This document shows, one piece after another, positions 34,136-44,557 of a DNA stretch of 64,000 nt. The translations under genes were made by a program, and so were the position numbers. Origin of the DNA: CALBPI01 sp038521865 (lineage in GTDB: Bacteria > Pseudomonadota > Gammaproteobacteria > Steroidobacterales > Woeseiaceae); the NCBI GenBank assembly GCA_038521865.1, contig JBCBKO010000003.1, positions 186,001-250,000 of the forward strand, given 5' to 3'. A model generated the notes under the pieces. It was given only the letters and a program-made list of their open reading frames with translations, searched no databases and was not told the origin of the DNA. Position 1 is the stretch's first letter. Each line of letters opens with the position of its first letter.

Positions 34136-35235
34136 CTCGTGACCTCGATCAGGGCATCCGCGATGAAGTCAGCACGCTCGATCGTCGCGTTCTGCCCCAT
34201 CAGGCCGATGCGCCAGGCCTTACCTGCGAATTTACCGAGTCCCGCGCCGAGCTCGATGCTCTGTGATTCGAGCAGCTTGGCGCGTACCACCTGATCGTCA
34301 CATCCGTTCGGGATATCGACGACGGTCAGTGGCGCCAATCGATGTGCCGCGTCGACCGCCAACGAAAAGTCGGCGGACTCAAGACGTTCGTACAGATGAC
34401 TTGCTGCAGCCGTGTGCCTCGCCCACCGTGCTTTAAGCCCTTCCTCAACAACGAGGCGGAGCGCTTCGCGCATCGCAAACAGAGAATTGACCGGCGCAGT
34501 GTGGTGATACGCGCGTTTGGACTCGCCGCTTGTGTAATAGCTCGCGAGCAGATTGGTATCGCAAAACCAGCTGGGCACCGCGGAGCTCCGTGTCGATGCC
34601 TTTTCGATAGCGCGGGGCGAGAACGTAATTGGAGAAAGACCTGGGACGCAGGACAGGCACTTCTGGCTCCCGGAATAGACGATGTCGAGACCCCAATCGT
34701 CAACGCGCAACTCAACACCGGACAACGACGTCACCGTGTCGACGATAGTCATGCAACCGTGCGAGTTTGCCAGCGCGGCAAGCTGCTTGGCATCCGATCG
34801 AACACCCGTGCTCGTTTCCGCATGGACAAACGCGAGCACACTTGCGCCAGGGTTGGCTTTGAGTGCATCGGCGACCTTCTCAGGATCGACCGGCTTGCCC
34901 CACTCGTCTTCGACCGTAACCACATTCGCGCCGATGCGCTCGCAGATACTCTTCATGCGATTACCAAACACGCCATTGATGCCGATAATCACAGTTTCGC
35001 CAGGCTCTACGACGTTCACAAAGCTCGCCTCCATCCCGATGGAACCCGGCGCCGAAAGCACGAACGTCACAGGGTTTTCGGTCATGAATACGGTTCGAAG
35101 GTCACGCACGACATCATCCATGGTGTCGAGAAACACCGGATCCAGGTGTCCGATGGTCGGTTGAGCCAGAGCAATAAGCACCGAATCCGGTACGTTGCTC
35201 GGACCAGGGCCAAAAAGTTCTCGATAAGGAATCAA
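34132..35235 (-). CDS. Class V aminotransferase (alanine-glyoxylate / serine-pyruvate type)
   Basis: A 367-residue PLP enzyme. FGPGPSNVPDSVLIALAQPTIGHLDP is the hallmark opening of alanine-glyoxylate and serine-glyoxylate aminotransferases. The PLP lysine lies in YSGSQKCLSCVPGLSP; TSTGVRSDAKQLAALA and DTVTSLSGVELRVDDWGLD are adjacent family blocks. It would transaminate glyoxylate, linking to malate synthase G at the window start, though the true amino donor is uncertain. Convergent with hexR, and separated from malQ by a divergent 201-base region. Confidence 0.9.
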   Translation of the reverse strand: MIPYRELFGPGPSNVPDSVLIALAQPTIGHLDPVFLDTMDDVVRDLRTVFMTENPVTFVLSAPGSIGMEASFVNVVEPGETVIIGINGVFGNRMKSICERIGANVVTVEDEWGKPVDPEKVADALKANPGASVLAFVHAETSTGVRSDAKQLAALANSHGCMTIVDTVTSLSGVELRVDDWGLDIVYSGSQKCLSCVPGLSPITFSPRAIEKASTRSSAVPSWFCDTNLLASYYTSGESKRAYHHTAPVNSLFAMREALRLVVEEGLKARWARHTAAASHLYERLESADFSLAVDAAHRLAPLTVVDIPNGCDDQVVRAKLLESQSIELGAGLGKFAGKAWRIGLMGQNATIERADFIADALIEVTS

Positions 35236-35380
35236 CGGTGTCCCCTTGCCTGAACACTGCAGGCGTAACGTGCGCGCCGATTACATCGGGAGATAGCAAC
35301 GAATGCAAATGCAGGATCGCGTTTTGTCGAGGTGGTGACGAATAGCAAACGATCCGCGGCGATAGGACCAATCGACCTTC

Positions 35381-35409
35381 TTGTGCTGCTGTATCGCCGC
35401 CAGTAGTCT
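35381..35409 (+). promoter_or_regulatory. Candidate sigma-70 promoter of the glycogen operon
   Basis: TTGTGC (35381-35386) and TAGTCT (35404-35409) are 17 bases apart, a good sigma-70 spacing with a weak -10. Transcription would start near 35416, about 20 bases before the malQ ATG, and would leave too little leader for the GTG at 35425. Confidence 0.4.
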
Positions 35410-35436
35410 CTCGCTATTTCAAGGGTGGGCGAGGCG

Positions 35437-37011
35437 ATGCACGAGCGCACGGTTGACGATCTGACCGGTCGACAGGAACCAATGCTGTCGCTAACGGCGG
35501 CACGAAAAGCCGGAGTTTGTATGCACATCACCTCGCTACCCGGCCCGCATGGCATCGGCGAGATTGGGCGCGATGCGCACGCATTCGTGGAGGCGATCTC
35601 CGCAGCTGGGCTCGAGGTCTGGCAATTGCTGCCGACCGGCCCGACGGCATACGGCGATTCACCCTATCAGCCGCTATCGTCGCGTGCCGGCAATCCTATG
35701 CTGATCGAATTGCGCGACCTCGTTGAACTCGGTCTTCTGCATGCCGAGGAAATCGACACACTGCGGAGCTTGTCGGCCGACAAAGTCGAATACGGGTCGC
35801 TGATCGACGAAAAGACGCGTCTGTTGCAGCGTGCTGCACTGCGCTTTGAGGATGTGGCGACCACACCGCTACTCAACCAGTACGCAGCATTTGTCGGCCA
35901 GCACGACAAAGACTGGCTTCACGACTACGCGTTATTTCGCACGCTCAAAACAATGCACGCGGAACGCCCGTGGATTGAATGGCAACCAGAGTTTCGCGAT
36001 CGTCACAGTCAAGCGCTTCAGCGCCTGGCAACTGAGCAGGTCGAGGCCATATTCGCAGTGAAATTGATTCAGTTCCTGTTCTACCGCCAATGGGAACGTC
36101 TGCGTGAAGTCGCGTCCGAGAACAATGTCTTGCTGTTTGGCGACATGCCGATCTATCTCGCACTCGATTGCGCAGACGCGTGGGCGCGACGTGAACTGTT
36201 GCGACTGGACGAACAGGGTCAGCCAACGCACGTCGCGGGGGTACCGCCCGACTACTTCTCTGAAGATGGGCAACTGTGGGGCAACCCACTTTATGACTGG
36301 GAATACCACGCAAGCACCGGCTTTGACTGGTGGGTCGGGCGTGTGCAGCACACACTGACAATGGTCGACATCGTCCGCATCGATCACTTCCGCGGTTTTG
36401 AGACCTATTGGTCAATACCCTGGGGCTCAGAGAACGCACGCACCGGCGTTTGGGAGTATGGACCGAAAGACGCCTTGTTTGAGGCGATCACCGCAAGACT
36501 TGGTCCGCTGCCCATTGTCGCCGAGGATCTTGGTGACATTACCCCCGAGGTCACCGAACTGCGCCAGCGCCAATCGTTGCCCGGCATGTCGGTGCTCCAG
36601 TTCATGGTGCCCGATGTGCACTTTGACCCAGACCAGATTTCTCGTGATTCGGTCGCCTACACCGGCACGCATGACAACGATACGTCTGTTGGCTGGTTCT
36701 TGGGTGGCCCTGGCGATATGCGAAGCGCCAATGAAATCCGCGAGCACCAGGCCCTGACACTCGAGCGAACCGGCGGCACAGCGGCGGACGTCCACTGGGG
36801 TTTGGTCCGGATGGCGTTCGGCACGGAGGCCTGCATGGCGATCATCCCGATGCAGGATTTTCTCGGCCTCGGGTCGGATGCGCGCCTCAACACACCGGGC
36901 AAACCTGCGGACAACTGGCAATGGCGGCTGCGCGCGGGCCAGTTTGATTCGCAGATGATCACGCGGATTCGCGAGGCCGTGATTGAGGCGGACCGTCTGA
37001 GCCAAACGTGA
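35437..37011 (+). CDS. malQ: 4-Alpha-glucanotransferase (amylomaltase)
   Basis: A GH77 enzyme of about 524 residues, disproportionating maltooligosaccharides in the cytoplasm. The family opening CMHITSLPGPHGIGEIG, WQLLPTGPTAYGDSPYQPLS, GDMPIYLALDCADAW, RIDHFRGFETYW (with the nucleophile Asp), VAEDLG (acid/base Glu) and GTHDNDT are all present. I choose ATG 35437, 11 bases after AAGGG; GTG 35425 is possible. It heads malQ-glgC-glgA-glgB-glgP-glgX, where it can recycle short glucans released by GlgX. Confidence 0.95.
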   Translation: MHERTVDDLTGRQEPMLSLTAARKAGVCMHITSLPGPHGIGEIGRDAHAFVEAISAAGLEVWQLLPTGPTAYGDSPYQPLSSRAGNPMLIELRDLVELGLLHAEEIDTLRSLSADKVEYGSLIDEKTRLLQRAALRFEDVATTPLLNQYAAFVGQHDKDWLHDYALFRTLKTMHAERPWIEWQPEFRDRHSQALQRLATEQVEAIFAVKLIQFLFYRQWERLREVASENNVLLFGDMPIYLALDCADAWARRELLRLDEQGQPTHVAGVPPDYFSEDGQLWGNPLYDWEYHASTGFDWWVGRVQHTLTMVDIVRIDHFRGFETYWSIPWGSENARTGVWEYGPKDALFEAITARLGPLPIVAEDLGDITPEVTELRQRQSLPGMSVLQFMVPDVHFDPDQISRDSVAYTGTHDNDTSVGWFLGGPGDMRSANEIREHQALTLERTGGTAADVHWGLVRMAFGTEACMAIIPMQDFLGLGSDARLNTPGKPADNWQWRLRAGQFDSQMITRIREAVIEADRLSQT

Positions 37012-37054
37012 CCCGCGCAACACCAAAACACGGGGCTTGCGCTATTATCGACGC

Positions 37055-38341
37055 ATGAGCAACCAACCCGTACTTGAGGACGGCGGACGTTTCGTCAGTC
37101 GCCTTACCAAAGACACGCTTGCGCTGATTCTCGCTGGTGGCCAAGGCTCGCGCCTGCACGAGCTTACGACCTGGCGGGCGAAACCGGCGCTGCAATTCGG
37201 CGGCAAGTTCCGGATCATCGATTTCCCGCTTTCGAACTGTTTTAACTCGGGAATCCGCCGTGTGGGCGTGCTCACCCAATACAAGGCGCACTCTCTGATC
37301 CGACACCTCGTCCGTGGCTGGACCAACCGCTATTCCGGTGAGCAGGAATTCGTGGAGATCTTGCCGGCATCACAGCGTGTGGGCGGTGAGTGGTACCGGG
37401 GCACGGCAGACGCGGTCTACCAAAATCTGGATATCATCCGGACGCATAGCCCCAGATTCGTTCTGATCCTCGCCGGTGATCATGTCTACAAGATGGACTA
37501 CGGCCCGTTGCTCGCGGCACATACCGAGGCGCAAGCGGACATGACCGTCTGCTGTCTGGAAGTGCCCGTCGAGGAAGCGGCCGGTGCGCTCGGCGTCATG
37601 ACCGTCGACGAAGACGGTCGCGTGATCGACTTCAACGAGAAGCCGGAACAACCTGAGGAAATACCGGGCAAGCCCGGCGTGTGCCTAGCGTCGATGGGCA
37701 ACTACGTGTTCAACACCGATTTCCTCTTCGAGCAGGTCATTAAGGACGCCGACGATCCGAAGACCCAACACGACTTCGGCAAGAACGTGATCCCGGCGAT
37801 CATCAACCAATACCGAGTGTTTGCCTATCCGTTCCGTGATCCCGCCACCTCTGACCAGGCTTACTGGCGCGATGTCGGAACTCTGCCCGCATACTGGCAG
37901 GCCAATATGGAGTTGCTGGACGTGGTGCCACAGCTCAATCTCTACGATCAGGAATGGCCGGTGGATACATTCCAGATCCAGCTACCACCAGCGAAGTTCG
38001 TTCATGACGAACCTGATCGGCGTGGTGTCGCGATCAATTCAATGGTGTCCGGCGGCTGTGTCGTATCCGGTGCATCGCTGCACCGGTCGCTGCTGTTTTC
38101 CAACGTGCGCGTACACTCCTATAGCAAGCTGACGGAAACAGTGGTGCTGCCCGATGTTGAGATCGGCGAACACTGCCGTATCCATCGCGCGATTATCGAT
38201 CGTGGATCGCTGATTGCAGATCACACGGTGATTGGAGAAGACGTCGAAGCCGATCGCGCTCGCGGGTTTCGAGTAACCGATGAGGGCATCACGCTAGTGA
38301 CGCCGGACATGCTCGGCCAGGAACTGCATTTCACCCGCTAG
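37055..38341 (+). CDS. glgC: Glucose-1-phosphate adenylyltransferase (ADP-glucose pyrophosphorylase)
   Basis: A 428-residue enzyme making ADP-glucose from glucose 1-phosphate and ATP, the committed step in glycogen synthesis. ALILAGGQGSRLHELTTWRA, KPALQFGGKFRIIDFPLSNC and VLILAGDHVYKMDYGPLL carry the nucleotidyl-transfer and glucose-1-phosphate sites; a left-handed-helix C-terminal domain follows (about 300-428). ATG 37055 is chosen over TTG 37037. It follows malQ by 43 bases and precedes glgA by 4. Confidence 0.97.
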   Translation: MSNQPVLEDGGRFVSRLTKDTLALILAGGQGSRLHELTTWRAKPALQFGGKFRIIDFPLSNCFNSGIRRVGVLTQYKAHSLIRHLVRGWTNRYSGEQEFVEILPASQRVGGEWYRGTADAVYQNLDIIRTHSPRFVLILAGDHVYKMDYGPLLAAHTEAQADMTVCCLEVPVEEAAGALGVMTVDEDGRVIDFNEKPEQPEEIPGKPGVCLASMGNYVFNTDFLFEQVIKDADDPKTQHDFGKNVIPAIINQYRVFAYPFRDPATSDQAYWRDVGTLPAYWQANMELLDVVPQLNLYDQEWPVDTFQIQLPPAKFVHDEPDRRGVAINSMVSGGCVVSGASLHRSLLFSNVRVHSYSKLTETVVLPDVEIGEHCRIHRAIIDRGSLIADHTVIGEDVEADRARGFRVTDEGITLVTPDMLGQELHFTR

Positions 38342-38345
38342 GGCC

Positions 38346-39893
38346 ATGTCGATTCGACCACCGGTTTACATGGTAGCCGCAGAGAACGGTGCGTTGCCGG
38401 GCGGCAAAGCAGGCGGCGTCGGAGACGTGCTTCGCGATTTGCCCCCTGCGATCGCAGAGACTGGCCGACCGGTAACGATCCTGATGCCCTCCTACAATCG
38501 GCTACATAGATCGGACGGCATGGAGTGGTGCGGCGAATTTCCTGTTCGCTTTGGACAGGAAAGCCTGAATATCGATTGGTACGGCAAGCAGACCGCAGCC
38601 GACGTTGATACGGTGGTTTTGCATCATCCCAAGTTCGACCCATACGGCACCGGACAAATCTACTGCGACGATGGCCCTGATAACCCGTTCGCTACGGATG
38701 CGACCAAATTCGCGCTGCTGTCGCTTGCAGCTGGTGAATGGCTGGTGCGCCACGCGGACGATCAGGCCGTATTGCACCTGCACGACTGGCACGCCGGTCT
38801 GCTTGCTCTGTTGCGCGAACGTCTGCCATCGTTCGAGAGACTAAAGCACTTACGCGGCGTGCTGACCTTGCACAATCTTGCGCTACAGGGCTTGAGACCT
38901 CGACGTGGTCATCCCTCAAGCTTCGAACGTTGGTTCCCCGAGCTAGACCCTGACGACCCACTGTTATCCGACCCTCGATATGCCGATGTCGCGAATCCGC
39001 TCGCGGCCGCAATTCGAAGCGTCGATCACATCAATACAGTGAGCCCAACCAACGCGCGCGAAATTCTTCAACCAACAGATCATGCCCGCGGTTTTCATGG
39101 CGGTGAGGGACTTGAAGTGTTGCTGCAACATGCCGCCGCCGATGGACGACTGCACGGCATTCTCAACGGATGCGACTACACCGCGATTCCGCAGCACCGC
39201 CCCACGTTTTCCGATTTGACAGACACTGTCGCCGCCACCCTGACTGAGTGGAGCGATCAGCAGCCACACAACCGGTCGTTGTTCACGCTTGCATCACGAA
39301 GCCTGAACCAGGCGAGACACAAGCAGCCGTCGATCATTCTGACGGCGGTGAGTCGACTAACCGATCAAAAGGCGGGGCTGCTGCTGGCGAGAACGCAAGG
39401 AATTACCTTGCTGCAACAGTTGCTTCGATCGCTGCCAAGTGATGCGGTTTTGTTGCTACTCGGAAGCGGCGACCTCGGAATAGAGACCGCATTGGCGCAA
39501 CACGCGGCCACCGACCCACGATTAGTCTTTTTGCGTGGGTTCTCCGAGCCACTCGCCAACGCCGTATTCGCCGCCGGGGACTTGTTTCTGATGCCAAGCA
39601 CTTTCGAACCCTGTGGCATCAGTCAGATGTATGCAATGCGCGCAGGTCAACCCTGCCTGGTCCATGCCGTTGGCGGACTCAATGACACGGTCAAAGACAA
39701 CATCAACGGGTTTTCATTCTCCGGCCCCGATCCCGAAGCACAGGTTGCGAACTGCATGGCCAGCATGATCCATGCGCAGCAAGTGTTTTTTGATCAGCCC
39801 GAGCGATGGCAGGAGATCGTCGACGAGGCCCGAGCGGCACGCTTCCTTTGGTCTGATGCAGCCGCGCAGTACGAGGCGAAGATGTATGTCTGA
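38346..39893 (+). CDS. glgA: Glycogen synthase (GT5)
   Basis: A 515-residue GT5 enzyme extending alpha-1,4-glucan from ADP-glucose. The donor-binding Lys is in GGKAGGVGDVLRDLP, HLHDWHAGLLALL marks the N-terminal domain, and PSTFEPCGISQMYAMRAG holds the conserved C-terminal catalytic Glu. TAVSRLTDQKAGLLL opens the second Rossmann domain. Its last 8 bases overlap the glgB start, so translation is coupled. Confidence 0.95.
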   Translation: MSIRPPVYMVAAENGALPGGKAGGVGDVLRDLPPAIAETGRPVTILMPSYNRLHRSDGMEWCGEFPVRFGQESLNIDWYGKQTAADVDTVVLHHPKFDPYGTGQIYCDDGPDNPFATDATKFALLSLAAGEWLVRHADDQAVLHLHDWHAGLLALLRERLPSFERLKHLRGVLTLHNLALQGLRPRRGHPSSFERWFPELDPDDPLLSDPRYADVANPLAAAIRSVDHINTVSPTNAREILQPTDHARGFHGGEGLEVLLQHAAADGRLHGILNGCDYTAIPQHRPTFSDLTDTVAATLTEWSDQQPHNRSLFTLASRSLNQARHKQPSIILTAVSRLTDQKAGLLLARTQGITLLQQLLRSLPSDAVLLLLGSGDLGIETALAQHAATDPRLVFLRGFSEPLANAVFAAGDLFLMPSTFEPCGISQMYAMRAGQPCLVHAVGGLNDTVKDNINGFSFSGPDPEAQVANCMASMIHAQQVFFDQPERWQEIVDEARAARFLWSDAAAQYEAKMYV

Positions 39894-42042
39894 GCGCGAC
39901 GCACTGAACCAGCTGGCCGCAGGAAGTCACCCGGATCCATTTTCGATCCTCGGTGCACACGATGTGGATGGCGTTCGCTGTGCAACCTACTTCGCACCGG
40001 GTGCCGCTCGTGCCGCGATCGTGGATGAGCAAGGCCGACAAATACGTCGCGCCCGTCGAATTCATGATGCGGGTATTTACCGTGCTGAGCTCTCGTCGCA
40101 AGACCCCTATTGGTGGCGAGTCCATTGGCCGGATGGCGAAGTCAACGACGTGCAGGACCCCTACGGATTCGGCACCTCGTTGGGAGAGGTTGATCTGCAT
40201 CTGCTCGGTGAGGGTCGGCACGAACGCATCTACGAGGTGCTCGGCGCAAACACGATGCAGTGCGGCGGCTCGCGGGGAACACGCTTTTGTGTCTGGGCAC
40301 CTAACGCGTCGCGGGTCAGTGTGATCGGCGATTGGAATCAGTGGGACGGTCGACGACATCCCATGCGTCGCCATCATGCGATCGGTATTTGGGAGTTGTT
40401 CATCCCCGACATAGGCGACGGCGCGCGCTACAAGTTCGAACTATTGGACGCAGACGGTAATCTCCTGCCGCTCAAAACCGACCCGTTCGGTAATGCGTTC
40501 GAAGCCCCTCCACACAATGCCGCGATCGTCTCGACGAGCGACTATCAATGGTGCGATCACGCATGGATGAACGAAAGAGTTCCGCAAGGTCTGCGCAAAC
40601 CGCAATCGGTCTATGAAGTACACCTCGGTTCCTGGCGGCGAGATGAGCACAATCAATGGCTCGACTATCGGGCACTCGCCGACACTCTGATCCCCTACGT
40701 TTCCGATATGGGGTTCACCCACATAGAACTGTTGCCCGTTACGGAACATCCGTTTGATGGCTCCTGGGGATACCAGCCTATCGGGATGTTCGCACCCACT
40801 TACCGGTTTGGCAGTCCAGACGATTTCCGTTATTTCGTCGACACCTGTCATCAGGCAGAGATTGGCGTCATTGTCGACTGGGTGCCTGCGCATTTTCCGC
40901 GCGACGAACATGGGCTCGCACAGTTTGATGGCACCGCACTCTATGAACATGCTGATCCGCGCAAAGGTGCGCATGCCGACTGGGGCACGCTCATCTTCAA
41001 CTACGGCCGCAACGAGGTTGTGAATTACCTGATCGGTAGCGCGTTGTACTGGATTCGTGAGTTCCATATCGATGCGCTAAGAGTCGATGCAGTCGCCTCC
41101 ATGCTCTACCTCGATTACTCCCGCGAGGATGGCGAATGGTTACCGAACGAGCACGGCGGCAACGAAAACCTGGAAGCAGTAGAGTTCATCAAGCGGTTGA
41201 ACGAAGCCATTCACGCAGCAGGTGCCGCGTCCTACGCAGAGGAATCCACAGCTTGGCCAGGCGTGTCCCGACCCACCTACGATGGTGGCCTCGGCTTCAC
41301 CTTCAAATGGAATATGGGCTGGATGAACGATAGCCTGCGATATATTGCCGAAGACCCCGTTCACAGGCGCTACCACCACGATAAGCTGACCTTCGGTCTC
41401 GTCTACGCATTCAATGAGAACTTTGTGCTGCCGCTCTCACATGATGAGGTGGTGCATGGCAAACGATCGATTCTGGGAAGAATGCCTGGTGACGACTGGC
41501 AGCGTTTTGCAAATCTGCGCGCCTATCTCGGGTTCATGTTTACGCACCCTGGAAAAAAACTGATGTTCATGGGCACAGAGTTTGCGCAGTCTGCAGAGTG
41601 GAATCACGACCAGTCTTTGGATTGGCACCTGCTTGAATACGCACCACATCACGGCATCCAGGAGCTGGTACGCGATCTGAACCACCTGTTGCGCGCCCAA
41701 CCCGCATTGCACGATCAAGACTTTGACGGCGCTGGCTTTACCTGGCTCGACTGGAACGATTCGGAACACAGCGTCTTCGCATGGCTACGAAACACCGCGG
41801 ACGGACAAAAGGTCATCTGCATTTGCAATATGACCCCGGTTGTTCGCGAAGGCTATCGCGTCGGCGCACCCGACTGGGGTGCGTACTCAGAAATTTTGAA
41901 CACTGACCATGAGCGCTATGGTGGCAGCAATGTCGTCAACGGCTCGAATCTGCAAACTCAGTCAACGGCGTGGCACGAGCAAGCACAGTCACTGGTGGTA
42001 ACGCTACCGCCACTAGCAACCATCGTTCTCAAACGCGCTTGA
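39886..42042 (+). CDS. glgB: 1,4-Alpha-glucan branching enzyme
   Basis: A 718-residue GH13_9 branching enzyme with N-terminal CBM48-type domains (ERDALNQLAAGSHPDPFSIL, then RVSVIGDWNQWDGRRHPM) and the catalytic barrel: ELLPVTEHPFDGSWGYQ, LRVDAVASMLYLD (nucleophile Asp), YAEESTAWPGVS (acid/base Glu) and LPLSHDEVVHGKRSIL. ATG 39886 overlaps the end of glgA by 8 bases; the upstream in-frame stretch inside glgA is not homologous. It introduces alpha-1,6 branches in glycogen. Confidence 0.96.
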   Translation: MSERDALNQLAAGSHPDPFSILGAHDVDGVRCATYFAPGAARAAIVDEQGRQIRRARRIHDAGIYRAELSSQDPYWWRVHWPDGEVNDVQDPYGFGTSLGEVDLHLLGEGRHERIYEVLGANTMQCGGSRGTRFCVWAPNASRVSVIGDWNQWDGRRHPMRRHHAIGIWELFIPDIGDGARYKFELLDADGNLLPLKTDPFGNAFEAPPHNAAIVSTSDYQWCDHAWMNERVPQGLRKPQSVYEVHLGSWRRDEHNQWLDYRALADTLIPYVSDMGFTHIELLPVTEHPFDGSWGYQPIGMFAPTYRFGSPDDFRYFVDTCHQAEIGVIVDWVPAHFPRDEHGLAQFDGTALYEHADPRKGAHADWGTLIFNYGRNEVVNYLIGSALYWIREFHIDALRVDAVASMLYLDYSREDGEWLPNEHGGNENLEAVEFIKRLNEAIHAAGAASYAEESTAWPGVSRPTYDGGLGFTFKWNMGWMNDSLRYIAEDPVHRRYHHDKLTFGLVYAFNENFVLPLSHDEVVHGKRSILGRMPGDDWQRFANLRAYLGFMFTHPGKKLMFMGTEFAQSAEWNHDQSLDWHLLEYAPHHGIQELVRDLNHLLRAQPALHDQDFDGAGFTWLDWNDSEHSVFAWLRNTADGQKVICICNMTPVVREGYRVGAPDWGAYSEILNTDHERYGGSNVVNGSNLQTQSTAWHEQAQSLVVTLPPLATIVLKRA

Positions 42043-42064
42043 CTTGGTTGGCAGGAGAAATCTG

Positions 42065-44557
42065 ATGAGCACCAACACTGAATCGACACTTCCAACCCGG
42101 ATACTCGCTGAGCCATTGAGCAACGATGAGACCGCGCTGCTGAGAGACTTCAGTCACTACTTCGCTCGCACGTTCGGTCGCGATGACCTGGACGAGAACG
42201 ATGCATTCGCTTATCGGGCACTGGTCTACACCATCCGTGATCGCATCATGCGCAACTGGCGCCTGACACGCGAGCAGCAACTCGCAGCAGACTCGCGCAA
42301 GACCTGCTATCTGTCTCTCGAATATCTGATGGGACGACTGCTAAACAACGCGTTAGCAAGCACCGATTTGTCGGGTGCTGCAGCAAGCGCAATGTCGAAG
42401 CTGGGCGTCGATCTTGAGGTGCTGCTCGACCAGGAGCACGACGCCGGTCTCGGCAACGGCGGACTTGGCAGACTGGCTGCATGCTTTCTCGACAGTTGCG
42501 CCACGTTAGCTCTGCCTGTGACCGGCTATGGCATCCGCTATCGCTACGGCATGTTCCACCAGCAGTTGAGAGACGGGCGACAGGTGGAGGAGCCAGACCA
42601 ATGGCTTGCAGACGGATTCCCATGGGAGATTCGTCGCCGCGAACAGTCACAAGTTATACAGTTCGGCGGCAGGACGGAAAGTTACCGCGACGCCAGCGGC
42701 AATATGGCATTCCGGTGGGTCGATACGCAGGATGTACTGGCGGTGCCCTACGATGTCCCGATACCTGGCTACCGCAACCAGGTCGTGAACACACTGCGGC
42801 TCTGGTCTGCGGTTGCGACAGACGAGTTCGACCTCGATGAGTTCAATGCAGGCAGCTATGCCGACGCAGTCGCACGCAAGAACGCCGCTGAAAATATCAC
42901 GATGGTGCTCTACCCGAATGCCACGACCGAAAACGGTCAGGTGTTGCGGTTGCGCCAACAATACTTTCTCGCAAGCGCCAGCCTGAAGGACACGATTCGC
43001 GACTGGCAGAGTCGCCATGGCAACGATTTCAGCGAATTCGCCAACAAGCACTGCTTCCAGCTCAACGACACACATCCCGCGGTTGCTGTCGCAGAGTTAA
43101 TGCGTCTGCTGATGGACGAGCACGGATTCGGCTGGCATGCCGCGTGGGAAGTCACTACGTCCACGATGGCCTACACCAACCACACGCTGCTGCCGGAGGC
43201 ACTGGAGCTTTGGCCGGTCGCCATGTTCCGTGAACTCTTGCCCCGGCTGATCGAAATCATCTACGAGATCAACGCGCGCTTCCTGCGAGAAGTTGCGCGA
43301 CGCTGGCCGGGCGATGTCGATCGCTTGCGACGCATGTCGCTGGTTGCCGAAGAAGGTGAGCCTATGTTGCGCATGGCCTACCTGGCGATCGTCGGTAGCT
43401 ACTCGGTCAATGGCGTCGCAGCTTTGCATTCCGAGCTCCTAAAGAATGGATTGTTCAAGGACTTCTACGAGCTGTGGCCCGAAAAGTTCAACAATAAGAC
43501 TAACGGGGTAACTCAACGTCGTTGGCTGGCGGCTTGCAACCCGACATTGAGCAAGCTGATCGATTCACGGATCGGCTCGGACTGGATCACCGACTTGCCA
43601 CAGTTAGCGAACCTCGCAAGTCACGCTGAGGACGCCGCCTTCCGCAAGACGTGGCGTGCAGCGAAGCAACACAACAAGGCGTTGCTGTGTAGCATGATCG
43701 AACAACGCACGGGGATCGCGCTCTCACACGAGATGCTGTTCGATGTTCAGGTGAAACGAATTCATGAGTACAAGCGCCAACTACTGAATGTCCTGCATGC
43801 AATCCACCGCTACGCTCGAATTTGTGCTGAGGACACGCAGGGCATGCAACCGCGTGCGATCATTTTTGGCGGGAAGGCCGCGCCTGGGTATGTGATGGCA
43901 AAGGAAATCATCAAGCTGATTTCCAATGTGGCAAATGTCATCAACACCGATCCAAGAACCGAAGGTCTGTTGCGGGTAGTCTTCTATCCTGACTACAACG
44001 TCTCTGCCATGGAACGGATATGCCCGGCGGCAGATTTGTCCGAGCAGATCTCGACGGCAGGGAAAGAGGCCTCAGGTACCGGCAACATGAAGTTCATGAT
44101 GAACGGTGCGCTGACGATCGGCACGCTCGACGGCGCGAATGTTGAGATTCGCGAAGCGGTCGGAGATGACGCGTTTTTTCTCTTTGGTTTGACTGTCGAC
44201 GAAATTCCGGCGGCGCGAGCCGATTACAACCCAAGTGCGATTATCGCATCAGACCCCGCGCTGAGTGTGGTGATGCATCTGTTAGAGACCGGCCATTTCA
44301 ACCAGTATGAGCCTGGCGTCTTCGATCACGTTCTTGGTGCACTGCGCGACCCCAATGATCCATGGATGACCATCGCTGATTTTCGCAGCTTCATCGACGC
44401 GCAGGAGCGAGTCGACACAACCTTTGGGGACGACGAGCTGTGGACCAGACTCAGCATTCGAAACACGGCCGCCTCCGGCAGATTCTCCACTGACCGCACG
44501 ATGCAGGACTATAACGACGACATCTGGCGACTCGAACCGATCAAAATCGAAACATGA
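42065..44557 (+). CDS. glgP: Glycogen/alpha-glucan phosphorylase
   Basis: An 830-residue GT35 phosphorylase releasing glucose 1-phosphate from glycogen. TCYLSLEYLMGRLLNNAL, GLGNGGLGRLAACFLDS, QLNDTHPAVAVAELMR and the PLP site EASGTGNMKFMMNGALTIGT with the Schiff-base lysine are present. ATG 42065 has CAGGAGA 7 bases upstream; a TTG 42044 extension is less likely. It follows glgB by 22 bases and overlaps glgX by 4 (ATGA). Confidence 0.97.
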   Translation: MSTNTESTLPTRILAEPLSNDETALLRDFSHYFARTFGRDDLDENDAFAYRALVYTIRDRIMRNWRLTREQQLAADSRKTCYLSLEYLMGRLLNNALASTDLSGAAASAMSKLGVDLEVLLDQEHDAGLGNGGLGRLAACFLDSCATLALPVTGYGIRYRYGMFHQQLRDGRQVEEPDQWLADGFPWEIRRREQSQVIQFGGRTESYRDASGNMAFRWVDTQDVLAVPYDVPIPGYRNQVVNTLRLWSAVATDEFDLDEFNAGSYADAVARKNAAENITMVLYPNATTENGQVLRLRQQYFLASASLKDTIRDWQSRHGNDFSEFANKHCFQLNDTHPAVAVAELMRLLMDEHGFGWHAAWEVTTSTMAYTNHTLLPEALELWPVAMFRELLPRLIEIIYEINARFLREVARRWPGDVDRLRRMSLVAEEGEPMLRMAYLAIVGSYSVNGVAALHSELLKNGLFKDFYELWPEKFNNKTNGVTQRRWLAACNPTLSKLIDSRIGSDWITDLPQLANLASHAEDAAFRKTWRAAKQHNKALLCSMIEQRTGIALSHEMLFDVQVKRIHEYKRQLLNVLHAIHRYARICAEDTQGMQPRAIIFGGKAAPGYVMAKEIIKLISNVANVINTDPRTEGLLRVVFYPDYNVSAMERICPAADLSEQISTAGKEASGTGNMKFMMNGALTIGTLDGANVEIREAVGDDAFFLFGLTVDEIPAARADYNPSAIIASDPALSVVMHLLETGHFNQYEPGVFDHVLGALRDPNDPWMTIADFRSFIDAQERVDTTFGDDELWTRLSIRNTAASGRFSTDRTMQDYNDDIWRLEPIKIET

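Noticed and set aside
39772..39885. Longer GlgB start inside glgA
   Set aside because: The added residues are an out-of-frame reading of glgA; ATG 39886 matches the family start.
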